64,000 bases of DNA from Stenotrophomonas aracearum (GCF_031834615.1 NZ_CP115543.1:3173001-3237000), one strand, 5' to 3'. Shown: positions 1 through 11,583, numbered from the stretch's first letter. Numbers and translations are program-made. The notes: generated by a model not told the origin, from the sequence alone.

Positions 1-3000
1 TTCCTCCGGCTTGCCGGCGGCGCGGCGCTGTTCCGGCGTTTCCAGGCCGTGCGCAACAGAGTTGCGCAGCATGTGTTCCAGCGGCGCGACCATGCGGTCG
101 AGCACGTTGCGGTCCAGTTCGCCGTGGGTCCCGTCCAGTGTCACGTGGACCTGCTTGCCGGTGTCCTGGCCGGCCTGGCGCACCACGCGGCGCAGGCGCG
201 GCACCAGGCCGTCGAACGGCACCATGCGCGCACGCATCAGGCCGTCCTGCAGTTCCGAGCTGACGCGGGACTGCTGCTGCAGCAGTACGTCGTACTGGCG
301 CGACAGGTCGTCCAGCACGCCCTGCAGGCCGCCAAGGTCGGCTGCGGATTCGTTCAGCGCGCGGCTGAGCTGCTGCAGGGTGGAGAACCGGTCCAGTTCC
401 AGCGGGTCGAAGCTGTGGTCCACCTGCTCCTGCTCGCGCTGGTAGCGGGCCACGATCTGGGCTTCGGTTTCCAGGTCCAGGCGGCGCAGCTGGTCGCGCA
501 GACGCGCATTGGTACGGTCCAGTTCGCCCATGGCGCCGCGGAAGGCACCGAGCTGCTGTTCCAGGCGCGAGCGGTAGATCGCCACTTCACCGGCGTGGTT
601 GACCAGGCGGTCGAGCAGGTCGGCGCGCACTCGCACCTGTTCCTGCTGCGGACGGGCCAGGCTGTCCTCGTCGTTGGAGGCTTCCAGCGGCACCGGCGCC
701 GACAGCGGCGCGGAGGCCACGGCGGTGTCGATCGCCACCGGTGCGACGTCGGCCGGGACGGAGTCGGTCCCGGTGGCATCGTCGCGGCCCAGGGTGCGCT
801 GTTCGAACGCGGCGATCAGGTCGTCGGGCATCGCCACGTCGCGATGGCGGCCGGTGCGGGTCAGCATCTGGTGCAGGCGGTCGAAGCCCCGCTCCAGCAG
901 CTGCACGTCGCTGCGGTCGATATCGGTACGGTTGGCGGCGACCGCTTCCAGCAGCGACTCGATGCCGTGGCCGAGGTCGCCGATGGCGTTGATCCCGGCC
1001 ATGCGTGCGCCACCCTTCAGGGTGTGCAGGTCGCGCTGCAGGCCGGCCAGGGCCTCGCGGTCCTCCGGTGCGGCGCGCAGCTCGCTGATCAGGCCATCGC
1101 AATGGTCGAGCAGGTCCTTGCCTTCTTCAACGAAGATGTCGACCAGCTCGCGGTCGAGCACGCTGAAGTCCAGCGAACCGGCGTCGTCGAGCTCGTCGGC
1201 GGCGGTTTCGGCTTCGGTTTCGGCTTCGGCCTGGACGTCGACCTCGGCCGTTGCCGGGGCGTCTTCCAGCTCGAACAGCGGCTGCGCGGTCGAGGGCTGC
1301 TCGACCTCCGCTTCGGCGAACGCGTCGGCTTCGTCCAGGGTCGGATGGGACGCATCCAGGCTGAGTACCGGTGCATCGTCGCTGGAAACCGGGGCGTCGG
1401 GGCCGTCGACGATGGTCAGGCCATCGTCCAGCGCCTGCTGCAGTTCCACGCTGTCCCCGAAGGCCGGGGCCGGCGGCAGCACGTCTTCGAGCTCGTCGAC
1501 AAGCGCTTCGTCGGCAACGCTGTCGGTCGCGGCTTCGACGACGTCGCTGACCTCGGCGACTTCCACGACTTCGATTTCTTCAACCGCGTCGGTAGCGTCG
1601 AGGGTTTCGTGCAGCGCTTCTGCTTCGGCTGCCTCCAGCTCGATGGCCTGGACCGCTTCTTCCGCAGCCGGCACGGGCTGTGCATAGAAGCGCGACAGAT
1701 CGTCGGCGCCGGTCAGCTCCACGCTCTCCAGGCCGTGGTCGACGATCTCGGCGGTCGGCGCTTCCACGGCAGCCACGTCTTCCAACGGCGCAGCGACCGG
1801 TGCGTCGAACGAGGTAACCAGGCCGGCGTCGAAGTAAGCCGACAGGTCATCGCTGCCGGTCAGTTCATCGACCACCAGCGCATCGGGTGCGTCGGCGACC
1901 TCGACGGATTCGGCAACCGCAGGTTCATCGACGACGGTCAGGTCGTCGGCGTCCACGATGGCCTGCTGCAGGGTGCTGTCGGTGCTGTCGTCGGCGATGG
2001 CATAGCCATCGCGTTCGTCGAACTGGGCCGAGAACGCGGCCAGCTCGTGCGCGGTGACGTCGTGCGCGTCGCGCGACGCGTCGGCTTCGGCATCGCGTTC
2101 AGCGTCGAGGTCAACCTCGAGCGTCTCGACCTCGTCGCCGTCCAGGTCCGCACCGTCTTCGGCCACCAGTGCCGGCCAGCGTGCTTCGGGCAGCGTTGCG
2201 GCCAGCGCCTGCAGGCGCTGCGCCAGTTCGGCCTGCGACGGAATGCGCGGCGCTTCGGCCTGCAGCGCGGCCATGGTGGCGCGGATCGCGGCGGCAGTGG
2301 CGGTGAGCGCGTCGACACCGTCGGCATCGGGGACCGCGTCGGCGGCCAGCGACCGCTTGATGAAGGTTTCCGCCCCGCCGGTGACGGCGGTGATCTCCGG
2401 CACGTCGGTCATCGCGAACGCACCGTTCATGGTGTGCACCGCGCGCAGCAGGCTGTCGGTCACCGGCTGCGGTGACGCCTGGGCGTCCTGCAACCAGGCC
2501 TGCAACGTGGCGTGGTGGGCCTCCACTTCAGCTTCCAGGATCTCGCGCAGTACTTCGTCGATGTTGGCCGGGGTGCCGCTCAGTTCCGGCTCGACCGCTT
2601 CAACGGTTTCCACCGGCGCGGCCACCGGGACCGAACGCTGCAGCGGCACGTGGAAGGTTTCTTCGCCTGCACCCACGCGGTCGGCGATGGCCTGCATGGC
2701 CTGCAGGTCGGCGCTGACACGGCTGCCGTCGCGCAGCGCGGCATTCAGCTGCGGCAGCACTTCGTAGGCCTGGGTGACCATGGCGACCACCGCCGGCGAG
2801 GCCGGACGGCTGCCATCCAGCACGCGGTTGAGCATGCCTTCGATCTTCCAGCTGAACTCGCCGAGCGTACGCGCGCCGACCAGGCGCCCACTGCCCTTCA
2901 GGGTGTGGAACACGCGGCGGATCGGGCGCAGGCGGTCCATGTTGTCCGGCGCCATGCGCCAGACCGGCAACAGGTTGCCCAGGTTGACCAGTTCTTCGTC

Positions 3001-5301
3001 GAATTCTTCGATGAAGACGTCGCGGATGTCCTGGTCGATGTTCTCGCCATCGTCCTCGAAACCGGCGTCGATGGTGGTGTCCAGCTCGGCTTCAGCGGCG
3101 GCGGCCGCCTCCACGTCGCCCACGGCGGCGGCGGGCGCCACGTCCGGGGTAGTGGAGAACTGCGCAGCGGCGACGTCCAGCTCGGCCAGGAAGCGGGCCG
3201 ACTCGTCGTCCAGTTCGATCGTGCTGATGACCGCTTCCTGCACGCCACCGGTGGCGAGGGGTGCGGCCGCTTCGATCAGTTCGATGCCCTGCTCGTCTTC
3301 GACGGCAGCGACCGGCTCGATGATCTCATCGGCAGGTGCGGCGACGTCCTCGAGCGGCGCGTCCACGGTCAGCGGGGTCTCTGCAGCGGGTTCAATCTGC
3401 ACCTGCAGGAAGCTCGGCAAGGCCTGCACGTCCAGCGTGCCCTCGGCCTCCTGCGCGGCCACCGGCGCGTCATCGATCTCCAGCGACAGCACGTCGCCGG
3501 CGTTGTGCAGCGGCTCGTCGAAGGTGAACTCGATCGGCTCGTCGCTCAGTTCCAGTGCATCGTGCTCGGCCGCGACCGGATCGAACCCGGTGCTGGCCGG
3601 CTGGTCGTCGTCGGACACGGCCGTGTCGACCCCGTCCAGCACGATCGGCGCGATCTCCACGGGCGCAACGCCCCATGCCTGGCCTGCCTCGCTGTCTTCC
3701 GCCACGACCGGGTCGAAGTTGGCGAAGGTCGGGGCCGCGGTTTCGATGCGGGCAGCATCGCTGTGCAGCGTCCACTGCGGCGCGTCGGCGGCCACCGGTG
3801 CCATGGAGGCCTCGAACACCAGGGTCGGTGCCGGCTTGGCCACGCGTTCGACCGTCGCGGCCGCAGCGACCTCGGGCACGGGATCGAAGGTGAAGTCCGG
3901 CAGCGGCGGCGACGGCACATCGCCCGGCGCAGGCGCGGCCGGGGTCACGGCAACCTCGACCGGCGCGGCCACGGGGGTATCCCAACCCGTCAGTTCGACG
4001 TGCTCCGGGGCGACCGGCAGCGCTTCGGCGCTGACATCGGCCGGCGCGGCGTTCTCGTCCGGCAGCGGCCAGTAGCGCAGCGTTTCAAGGCTGGTACGGG
4101 TGATGTCGAGAATGTCTTCGCGTCCCTGGCGACGTTCGCGCAGGGCTTCCAGGTAGTACTCCAGGCTGGCCATGGCGTCGGCCAGGGTGTCCAGCTGGCG
4201 CCCGCTGGGCACGCGCTGGCGGCCGATCAGCTCGACCGAGATGTACTGGCGCACGCCCTGCAGGTAATCGGCCGGGGTCGGCAGGTCGAGCATGCGCAGC
4301 GCGCCGGCGACCTCACCAAGCAGGCGCGGCACTTCGTGCAGCTGCTGGTGGTTCCAGTTGGTTTCGATGAAGGCGACGAAATGCTCGCGCGCCGCCGCGA
4401 AGTTGGCGATCGCTTCGTGCGCCAGGATCTCCACGGTGCGGCGGCCTTCGGCCGCGCTCGGGTCGTCCTCGCCGCTGCCACCGGCGCCCAGGTGCGCGAC
4501 CTGGTCGTCCAGCGACGCGTCTACGTACAGCAGGGCACCGGCGATATCCAGCAGCAGGGTCTCGTCGATCTGCTGCGCGCCGTCGACCACGCCGCGCAGC
4601 GCGTCGCGCTGCTGCACGACCACGCCACGGGCCACGCCCAGGCCCATCATGCCCAGGGTGTCGGCCACGGCGCCCAGTTCGTCGACCTGGGTCTGCAGCT
4701 GTGCCGGCTCACCGCCGGTGCGCAGGTGCAGGTCCAGCGCGTCCTTGATCCGCAGCAGTTCTTCCTTGACCGCATTGCCCACGGTGTCGAGCAGTTCGCG
4801 GTTGCGGCCGCTCAGGCTGCCGCGTGCGTGGTCCAGCTCGGCTTCGGTGGCGCTGGCGCTGTCCGGGGCGAAGGCGAACAGCACGCTTTCATTGATGCCC
4901 GGCGCCGCACGCGCGGCACGGATGTCGTTGAGCAGCGGCAGCAGCACGATCGGAATGTCGCGGTGGCCGTTCTGCAGGCGCTCCAGGTAGTCGGGCAGCA
5001 GCACGCTGCCGCGCATCAGGGTGGCGCAGGCTTCGTCGCGGTCGGGCACTTCGCCCGCACCGATGGCGTTGGCCAGCTGCTCCATTTCCTCGGCCACCAT
5101 GGCCGGCGCGTACAGCTCGACCATGCGCAGGGTGCCCTGCACCTGGTGCAGGTAGCCGGCGCAGAAGCGCATGCGGCTGCCGTCGGCCGGGTCTTCGGCG
5201 TAATACTCGACCTCGTTGCGCACCTGGCGCAGGGTCTCATCCAGCTCCGGCTTCACCCAGCCCAGTGCGGCGTGGCTCATGGCATCGCGCAGCGTGCTCA
5301 T
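1..5301 (-). CDS. pilL: PilL/ChpA, CheA-like hybrid histidine kinase of the type IV pilus chemosensory system (3' end missing)
   Basis: The reading frame opens at 5301 (ATG after GGGAGA) and stays open for 1767 codons to the left edge, so the C-terminus is cut off. Phosphoacceptor motifs of Hpt domains are seen as HTLKGSGR (His near residue 799), HTMNGAF (near 956) and HTLKGGAR (near 1426). A CheA-type dimerisation region follows, and the HATPase N-box (H-x2-LRNS-x2-HG) lies just before the edge. The CheW-like and receiver parts expected for the family would be outside the window. Between the Hpt domains are long Ala/Asp/Glu/Val-rich acidic linkers, including two copies of ELTG(S/A)DDLS near residues 1145 and 1195. 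It follows pilJ and is the last visible gene of the operon. By family knowledge it autophosphorylates in response to PilJ and phosphorylates PilG and PilH to control twitching. Confidence 0.93.
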   Translation of the reverse strand, partial: MSTLRDAMSHAALGWVKPELDETLRQVRNEVEYYAEDPADGSRMRFCAGYLHQVQGTLRMVELYAPAMVAEEMEQLANAIGAGEVPDRDEACATLMRGSVLLPDYLERLQNGHRDIPIVLLPLLNDIRAARAAPGINESVLFAFAPDSASATEAELDHARGSLSGRNRELLDTVGNAVKEELLRIKDALDLHLRTGGEPAQLQTQVDELGAVADTLGMMGLGVARGVVVQQRDALRGVVDGAQQIDETLLLDIAGALLYVDASLDDQVAHLGAGGSGEDDPSAAEGRRTVEILAHEAIANFAAAREHFVAFIETNWNHQQLHEVPRLLGEVAGALRMLDLPTPADYLQGVRQYISVELIGRQRVPSGRQLDTLADAMASLEYYLEALRERRQGREDILDITRTSLETLRYWPLPDENAAPADVSAEALPVAPEHVELTGWDTPVAAPVEVAVTPAAPAPGDVPSPPLPDFTFDPVPEVAAAATVERVAKPAPTLVFEASMAPVAADAPQWTLHSDAARIETAAPTFANFDPVVAEDSEAGQAWGVAPVEIAPIVLDGVDTAVSDDDQPASTGFDPVAAEHDALELSDEPIEFTFDEPLHNAGDVLSLEIDDAPVAAQEAEGTLDVQALPSFLQVQIEPAAETPLTVDAPLEDVAAPADEIIEPVAAVEDEQGIELIEAAAPLATGGVQEAVISTIELDDESARFLAELDVAAAQFSTTPDVAPAAAVGDVEAAAAAEAELDTTIDAGFEDDGENIDQDIRDVFIEEFDEELVNLGNLLPVWRMAPDNMDRLRPIRRVFHTLKGSGRLVGARTLGEFSWKIEGMLNRVLDGSRPASPAVVAMVTQAYEVLPQLNAALRDGSRVSADLQAMQAIADRVGAGEETFHVPLQRSVPVAAPVETVEAVEPELSGTPANIDEVLREILEAEVEAHHATLQAWLQDAQASPQPVTDSLLRAVHTMNGAFAMTDVPEITAVTGGAETFIKRSLAADAVPDADGVDALTATAAAIRATMAALQAEAPRIPSQAELAQRLQALAATLPEARWPALVAEDGADLDGDEVETLEVDLDAERDAEADASRDAHDVTAHELAAFSAQFDERDGYAIADDSTDSTLQQAIVDADDLTVVDEPAVAESVEVADAPDALVVDELTGSDDLSAYFDAGLVTSFDAPVAAPLEDVAAVEAPTAEIVDHGLESVELTGADDLSRFYAQPVPAAEEAVQAIELEAAEAEALHETLDATDAVEEIEVVEVAEVSDVVEAATDSVADEALVDELEDVLPPAPAFGDSVELQQALDDGLTIVDGPDAPVSSDDAPVLSLDASHPTLDEADAFAEAEVEQPSTAQPLFELEDAPATAEVDVQAEAETEAETAADELDDAGSLDFSVLDRELVDIFVEEGKDLLDHCDGLISELRAAPEDREALAGLQRDLHTLKGGARMAGINAIGDLGHGIESLLEAVAANRTDIDRSDVQLLERGFDRLHQMLTRTGRHRDVAMPDDLIAAFEQRTLGRDDATGTDSVPADVAPVAIDTAVASAPLSAPVPLEASNDEDSLARPQQEQVRVRADLLDRLVNHAGEVAIYRSRLEQQLGAFRGAMGELDRTNARLRDQLRRLDLETEAQIVARYQREQEQVDHSFDPLELDRFSTLQQLSRALNESAADLGGLQGVLDDLSRQYDVLLQQQSRVSSELQDGLMRARMVPFDGLVPRLRRVVRQAGQDTGKQVHVTLDGTHGELDRNVLDRMVAPLEHMLRNSVAHGLETPEQRRAAGKPEE

Positions 5302-5395
5302 GCCAGGTCTCCCGGCAGGGGCGCGCGCGTGTCGTGCTGTGGTTTCTCGCGATGCATCATCTGCTGATTCCTTCCCTCTCCGCCCTGCCCGCGGC

Positions 5396-7432
5396 TCACG
5401 CCGGCAGCTTGAAGTCGGCAACCGAGCGGCGCAGGTCGGCCGCCAGCTGTGCCAAATGACCGATCGACTCGGCGGTCTGTCCCGCGCCCTGCGAGGTCTG
5501 GCCGGTAATCTGACGGATCACGCCCATGGTGCGGGTGATGTCGGATGCGGCCGAGGACTGCTGCTGGGCGGCGATCGAGATGTTCTTGATGAGGTTGTTC
5601 AGTGCGTTGGACACGCGCTCGATTTCGGTCAGCGCGGTACCGGCGTCTTCGGCCAGGCGTGCACCGGACACCACTTCGGCGGTGGTCTGCTCCATCGAGC
5701 TGACCGCTTCGTTGGTATCGGCCTGAATGGCCTGGACCAGGTTTTCGATCCGTCGGGTCGCACCGGAGGTACGTTCTGCCAGGCGCTGCACTTCGTCGGC
5801 CACCACGGCGAAACCACGGCCGGCCTCACCGGCCGAGGCGGCCTGCACGGCCGCGTTCAGTGCCAGGATGTTGGTCTGCTCGGAAATGTCGTTGATCAGT
5901 TCCACGATCGAGCCGATTTCCTGCGAGGACTCGCCGAGGCGCTTGATGCGCTTGGAGGTTTCCTGGATCTGGTCGCGGATCTGGTCCATGCCCTGGATGG
6001 TTTCGCGCACCACGCCGGCACCCTCGGCGGCGATCACCACCGAGCGCTGTGCCACGTCGGCCGACTCGGCCGAGTTGCGCGACACCTGTTCGATGCTCGA
6101 CGCGATTTCGCCGATCCGGTCGGAGGCGGAGGTGATCTGGTTGGCCTGGTGGCCGGCCGCTTCGGCCAGCTGCATCGCGGTTGCCTGGGTTTCCTGGGTG
6201 GACACGGCGACCTTGGCCGAGGTGTCGTTGATGGTGGTCACCAGGTGGCGCAGTTCGTCCACGGCGTAGTTGATTGCGTCGGCGATCGCGCCGGTCATGT
6301 CCTCGGTCACCGAGGCCTTCACGGTCAGGTCGCCTTCACCTAGCGAGCTGATTTCGTCCAGCAGCCGCATGATCGCCTGCTGGTTGCGGCTGTTGAACTC
6401 CACCTGGGTCTGGTAACGCAGTTCCTGTTCGCGCGAGCGGCTGCGCACGGTGCTGCTGACGAAGCCGATGATGGCGATCAGCGACAGCGCGCCGGAGATC
6501 ACGCCCAGCCAGAAGTTCGGGAACAGGCGCGAGTCGCGCACCGAGCCGAACGAGGAGAACGCTTCGAACAGCCGCTTGCTGTCGTCCAGCATCTTGGTCG
6601 AGCCGGCGGTCAGCGCGGCAGCCGAGGACTGCGCCGAGAACAACTGGCGCGAGCTGGCCAGGATCGCGTCGGCGTCCTGCTTCATGGTGTCCCACTGCTT
6701 CTGCGACTGCTCCAGCGCAGCGAGCGCGCCGGCGTTGCGGACCGGGGCAATACCCAGTTCTTCATTGCCGTTGCGCAGTGCGTCCAGCACCTGGGTGAAC
6801 ACCACCGAGTCGCGGGCCAGTGCGTCGCCCGCGGCAGCGGCGTTACCGCCACCGGCGCGCATTTCGGTCACGCGGCGGGCCATCGAGCCCACCACCACGA
6901 CCTGCTGCAGCGCGTTGTACACCTGCGACGCCGGAGCGCCGCCGGCCGACATGGCGCGGACCACTTCGTTCAGCTGTGCCTGCAGCGCCGGGACGCCGTT
7001 GACGAAGTTGTTGGCGTTGCCGGCCAGGGCCAGGACCGCCGGCTCGCTGGCGACCAGCTGGGCGGCGCTCTTGCCGAGCGGCTCCCAGGTCTGGGTCAGC
7101 TGGTTGAGCGGACCGGACACGTTGGTTTCGTTGCCGTAGCGCCCCTGCAGGCTGCTCACGGTGCTTTCGATGCGGGTCTTGGTGTCCTTGAAGGCGGTGA
7201 ACGCCTGGGCGTTGCCCGAGACTGCTTCACGACCCTGGTTGGCCAACTGCTGGGACAGCACCTGCAGGTCGGCCGCGCCGGTGCTGGCGCCGGCCAGGCG
7301 ACTGCCCTGCCAGGTGGCCACGCCGGTGTTGAGACCGAACACGATCAGCGACAGGGCCAGCAGGCCCAGCCAGAAATTGGTACCCACCGAGCCCAGCTTG
7401 CCGGCCTTGGCAGTTTCCGAAGAAGTACTCAT
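5396..7432 (-). CDS. pilJ: PilJ, methyl-accepting chemotaxis protein for twitching motility
   Basis: A 678-residue transducer. The first membrane segment is at about residues 20-40 and a second at about 308-328, enclosing a periplasmic sensor of roughly 265 residues. A HAMP-like region and the conserved MCP signalling hairpin follow ([13 protein letters not shown] near residue 512, then [12 protein letters not shown]). Length and layout match PilJ. It lies 43 nt downstream of the CheW-like pilI and about 94 nt upstream of the kinase pilL. The expected role is sensing at the cell pole and control of PilL autophosphorylation. Confidence 0.94.
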   Translation of the reverse strand: MSTSSETAKAGKLGSVGTNFWLGLLALSLIVFGLNTGVATWQGSRLAGASTGAADLQVLSQQLANQGREAVSGNAQAFTAFKDTKTRIESTVSSLQGRYGNETNVSGPLNQLTQTWEPLGKSAAQLVASEPAVLALAGNANNFVNGVPALQAQLNEVVRAMSAGGAPASQVYNALQQVVVVGSMARRVTEMRAGGGNAAAAGDALARDSVVFTQVLDALRNGNEELGIAPVRNAGALAALEQSQKQWDTMKQDADAILASSRQLFSAQSSAAALTAGSTKMLDDSKRLFEAFSSFGSVRDSRLFPNFWLGVISGALSLIAIIGFVSSTVRSRSREQELRYQTQVEFNSRNQQAIMRLLDEISSLGEGDLTVKASVTEDMTGAIADAINYAVDELRHLVTTINDTSAKVAVSTQETQATAMQLAEAAGHQANQITSASDRIGEIASSIEQVSRNSAESADVAQRSVVIAAEGAGVVRETIQGMDQIRDQIQETSKRIKRLGESSQEIGSIVELINDISEQTNILALNAAVQAASAGEAGRGFAVVADEVQRLAERTSGATRRIENLVQAIQADTNEAVSSMEQTTAEVVSGARLAEDAGTALTEIERVSNALNNLIKNISIAAQQQSSAASDITRTMGVIRQITGQTSQGAGQTAESIGHLAQLAADLRRSVADFKLPA

Positions 7433-7475
7433 CGTTCAACCTCGATCTTCAATACGGTAAGGAAGCCAGCAGCGT

Positions 7476-8006
7476 TCATGCCGCGGCCTGCCTGAATTCG
7501 GGGGTACGGGACAGCAGCGACAGCGAGAACACGCCCCAGTCGCGGCCGTCGCCATGGAACGCGCGGTCGACGAAATGGGCGTAGCGACCGCTGGCCAGCT
7601 CACCGGTACCGGTGTCCTGGTCCAGTTCGAAGCTGCGCTGGCCGAACAGTTCGTCGATGGTCAGGGCCACGTCGCCGCCGGCCTGGCGCATGATCAGCAC
7701 GCGCTGGCCTTCCTGCTGCACGGTGCGCTCGCCTTCCATGAAGTACTTCAGGTCGACCACCGGGAACAGGTTGCCGCGCAGGTTGCCCACGCCCAGCAGC
7801 CACGGCTGCGCGCCGGGCACCGGTGTGATGGGCGGCATCGGGACGATTTCCACCACTTCGCGGAAGTCCGACACCAGGTGGCGCTTGCCGACCCGGTAGC
7901 CGACGCCGCGCCACAGGTCCTGGGCGAACTGCCGCTCGGGCAGCTGCACCGCATGGGCCAGGCTGCGCCGTTCGTAGGCTTCAAGGATGTCGAAGGGAGA
8001 ACGCAT
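7476..8006 (-). CDS. pilI: PilI, CheW-like adaptor
   Basis: A 176-residue protein with a single CheW-like domain (the region around PWLLGVGNLRGNLFPVVDL is typical of CheW folds). It couples the PilJ transducer to the PilL kinase. The start ATG overlaps the stop codon of pilH by one base (TGATG), so translation is probably coupled. Operon position between pilH and pilJ matches Pseudomonas and Xanthomonas. Confidence 0.93.
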   Translation of the reverse strand: MRSPFDILEAYERRSLAHAVQLPERQFAQDLWRGVGYRVGKRHLVSDFREVVEIVPMPPITPVPGAQPWLLGVGNLRGNLFPVVDLKYFMEGERTVQQEGQRVLIMRQAGGDVALTIDELFGQRSFELDQDTGTGELASGRYAHFVDRAFHGDGRDWGVFSLSLLSRTPEFRQAAA

Positions 8007-8368
8007 CAGGACACCAGTTCGTTGATCCGGGCGATCAGAAACTCTTCGTTCGGCGGCTTGACGATGTAGTCCGAAGCCCCCTGGCGAAGCCCCCAGGCCT
8101 TGTCGGTCTCCATCGCCTTGGTGCTGATGATGATGACCGGGATGGCCTTGGTAGCCGGGTCGCGACTGAGTGCGCGGGTCGCCTGGAAGCCACTCATGCC
8201 GGGCAGCACCACGTCCATCAGCACCAGCTGCGGCAGGTGCTCACGGACGAGTTCAAGACCTTGTTCAGCATTTTCGGCCTCGAGCACTTCGTGCCCGGCC
8301 CCGGCCAGTAATTTCATCATCACCGCCCGTTCGGTCGGTGAGTCCTCGATCAGAACGATTCGAGCCAT
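8006..8368 (-). CDS. pilH: PilH, CheY-like response regulator
   Basis: A 120-residue stand-alone receiver domain. Visible are the acidic pair after the first strand (LIEDSPTE), the phosphoacceptor Asp in VLMDVVLPGMSG and the conserved Lys in IVKPP. It is the second receiver of the operon, 18 nt after pilG. In Pseudomonas PilH antagonises PilG signalling and favours retraction via PilT; the same role is inferred here. Confidence 0.93.
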   Translation of the reverse strand: MARIVLIEDSPTERAVMMKLLAGAGHEVLEAENAEQGLELVREHLPQLVLMDVVLPGMSGFQATRALSRDPATKAIPVIIISTKAMETDKAWGLRQGASDYIVKPPNEEFLIARINELVS

Positions 8369-8386
8369 TGTGCCTTTCCCCCCTGG

Positions 8387-8788
8387 TCAGGCGTTTACGT
8401 ATGTGCGGATGGCACCCAGCAGTTCTTCACGCGTGAAAGGCTTGGTCAGGTACTGCTCCGAGCCCACGATGCGCCCACGCGCCTTGTCGAACAGGCCGTC
8501 CTTGGAGGACAGCATGATCACCGGTGTCTTCTTGAACAGCTGGTTGTTCTTGATCAGCGCGCAGGTCTGATAGCCGTCCAGCCGCGGCATCATGATGTCC
8601 ACGAAGATGATCTGCGGCTGCTGGTCGGCAATCTTGGCCAGGGCCTCGAAACCATCGGTCGCGGTCACCACCTCGCAGCCTTCGCGCTTGAGCAGTGTTT
8701 CAGCGGTGCGTCGAATGGTCTTCGAATCATCGATGACCATGACTCTCATTCCTGCGAGTTCCCCACCCGCAGCCATGTTTTCAGTCAT
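8387..8788 (-). CDS. pilG: PilG, CheY-like response regulator
   Basis: A 133-residue single-domain receiver with a short N-terminal extension. VIDDSKTIRR, the phosphoacceptor Asp in FVDIMMPRLDG and the conserved Lys in YLTKPF are present; the DGLFDKARGR stretch is characteristic of PilG. First gene of the pilGHIJL operon, with a good -35/-10 pair about 60 nt upstream and a GGAAAAGG ribosome site. PilG output promotes pilus extension in related species. Confidence 0.94.
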   Translation of the reverse strand: MTENMAAGGELAGMRVMVIDDSKTIRRTAETLLKREGCEVVTATDGFEALAKIADQQPQIIFVDIMMPRLDGYQTCALIKNNQLFKKTPVIMLSSKDGLFDKARGRIVGSEQYLTKPFTREELLGAIRTYVNA

Positions 8789-8847
8789 TACCTTTTCCCC
8801 GAGCGCGCGACGCTTCTGCGTAGGTACAGCGCCGCTGCGAAAGCGTA

Positions 8848-8876
8848 TCTATATCCCACCACGCGGCCGTCATCAA
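8848..8876 (-). promoter_or_regulatory. Putative sigma-70 promoter of the pilGHIJL operon
   Basis: On the minus strand TTGATG (8871-8876) is followed by a 17-nt spacer and TATAGA (8848-8853). This is the best consensus-like pair in the 249-bp gap between divergent pilG and gshB. It would give a leader of roughly 50 nt before the pilG start at 8788. Confidence 0.55.
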
Positions 8877-9037
8877 GGGTGTGCTGCCCAAGCCACGCCA
8901 CGCGCACGTCCCCGTCGGCGCCCGGGGCCGGAACTGCGCAAAGCGTGAAGGCCGCCGGATGCTGCGTTCCGCCCCCCGGGGCAGGCAGCGCGGGCGCATT
9001 GCCGCTACCATCAGCGCCTGCCCGCCAGGTTGCGACC

Positions 9038-9984
<947 letters not shown>

Positions 9985-9988
<4 letters not shown>

Positions 9989-10872
9989 GCACGGTGGTCG
10001 ATCCGATAGTGCCGCTGCAGGCCCGCGAGTCGCAGCGCCTGGGCGCGACCCTGGCGCTGTCGGTGCTGGTGCATGCGCTGCTGATCCTGGGCGTGGGCTT
10101 TGCGGTGAGCGACAACGCCGCGCTGGTGCCGACCCTGGACGTGATCTTCAGCCAGACCCAGACCCCGCTGACGCCCAAGCAGGCCGACTTCCTGGCCCAG
10201 GCCAACCAGCAGGGCGGCGGCGACCACGACAAGGCGCAGCGCCCACGTGACAACCAGACTGGGATCGTGCCGCAGCCGCAGGCCGGGCTGTCGCCGGTGC
10301 CGCAGCAGCGCCAGGACGCCGCGCGTCCCCCGCCGCCGCAGGCGCGGGTGGTAGCCAGCCGCAACAGCCCCGACCAGGTGGCCAAGGCCGAGACCCAACC
10401 GCTGCCGGAGAATCCGCAGCCGGACGCGGCGCCCACCGCGCGCGAACAGCGCGATGCGGAAATGGCCCGGCTGGCGGCCGAAGTGCACCTGCGCTCGGCG
10501 CAGTACGCCAAGCGCCCGAACCGCAAGTTCGTATCGGCGAGTACGCGTGAATACGCCTACGCCAATTACCTGCGCGCCTGGGTCGACCGCGCCGAGCGCG
10601 TGGGCAATCTCAATTACCCCGACGAAGCGCGCCAGCGCCGGCTCGGCGGCCAGGTGGTGATCACCGTGGGCGTACGCCGCGACGGCAGCGTGGAAAGCAG
10701 CCGGATCCTGCGCAGCAGCGGCACCCCGCTGCTGGACGAAACCGCGCTGCGCGTGATCCGCCTGGCCCAGCCGTTCCCACCACTGCCCAAGACCGACGAT
10801 GGGGTGGACATCCTGCAGGTGACGCGCACGTGGGTGTTCCTGCCGGGCGGGGAATTGCGCGACGACCGCTGA
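9985..10872 (+). CDS. TonB-family energy transducer (TonB3-like)
   Basis: A 295-residue protein with an N-terminal membrane anchor (about residues 22-42), a Pro/Gln/Ala-rich periplasmic spacer and a C-terminal TonB fold (YPDEARQRRLGGQVVITVGVRRDG). It overlaps gshB by 4 nt. In P. aeruginosa the gene next to gshB and pilG is tonB3, which is needed for twitching motility rather than iron uptake. The conserved neighbourhood suggests the same role here. No exbB/exbD is adjacent. Confidence 0.85.
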
Positions 10873-11577
10873 TCACCCCTGTTTCGCCGCCCGCGCGGCC
10901 TGCTGCTCCACGAGGGTCAACGCCACGTTGTTGCGCAGGTAGGCCGGTTCCACCAGCTCCGGCGCCACGCCCTCCCCGCGCTCGAACATCGGCACCGCCA
11001 GCGCCAGCAGGTCCGACGCACGCGGCAAGGCCTGCGCATCCACCCCATCCAGCTGGCCAGCCAACCGCGCAGCCAGCACACCGTCGGCCGCACCAAACCC
11101 GGTGCCCACGCCATACCAGCGGCTGCCGTCCGGCAATGCCACCGCCTCCGGGGCACACACCCGCTCTTCGCCCTGCAGCTGCCACTGCCCGTCCGCGCGC
11201 ACCTGCCGCGCCACGTACACCTCGCCCATGCGCGCGTCGATGCTGCTCAGCACGTGCGTCGCCTCGGTCGGCGCCCGCAGCGCCAGCACCTGGAGGGTGG
11301 ACACTGGCAACAGCGGACGGTCCAGGGCCAGCGCGATGCCCTGCGCGATGGCGATCGCCAGGCGCACACCGGTGAACGCGCCCGGGCCGCGGCCCAGCGC
11401 AATCGCGTCCAGCTGCGAACGGGCAATCCCGGCCTCAGCCAGCAGCTGCTCCGCCCACGGCAGGCTCAGTTCGGCGTGCCGGCGCGGAGCGACTTCAAAG
11501 CGCTCGCGCACCTGCCCATCCACGTACAGGGCAACGGAACAGGCTTCGGTGGCGGTTTCAAAGGCGAGCAGATTCAT
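10873..11577 (-). CDS. tsaB: TsaB, tRNA N6-threonylcarbamoyladenosine biosynthesis protein
   Basis: A 234-residue ASKHA-fold protein starting MNLLAFETATEACSVALYVDG, the canonical TsaB N-terminus, with the GRGPGAFTGVRL signature. It is the scaffold partner of TsaD in adding t6A37 to ANN-decoding tRNAs. It begins 6 nt after the helicase stop, so the two form an operon; a helicase-tsaB pair is also seen as yoaA-tsaB in E. coli. Convergent with tonB, ending next to its stop. Confidence 0.94.
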   Translation of the reverse strand: MNLLAFETATEACSVALYVDGQVRERFEVAPRRHAELSLPWAEQLLAEAGIARSQLDAIALGRGPGAFTGVRLAIAIAQGIALALDRPLLPVSTLQVLALRAPTEATHVLSSIDARMGEVYVARQVRADGQWQLQGEERVCAPEAVALPDGSRWYGVGTGFGAADGVLAARLAGQLDGVDAQALPRASDLLALAVPMFERGEGVAPELVEPAYLRNNVALTLVEQQAARAAKQG

Positions 11578-11583
11578 GGCAGG

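Noticed and set aside
49..5367. Very long open frames on the plus strand (808 and 951 codons)
   Set aside because: They are antisense to pilL, whose frame has clear Hpt and kinase motifs. The translations are His/Gln/Arg/Val-rich low-complexity shadows caused by high GC at codon position three.
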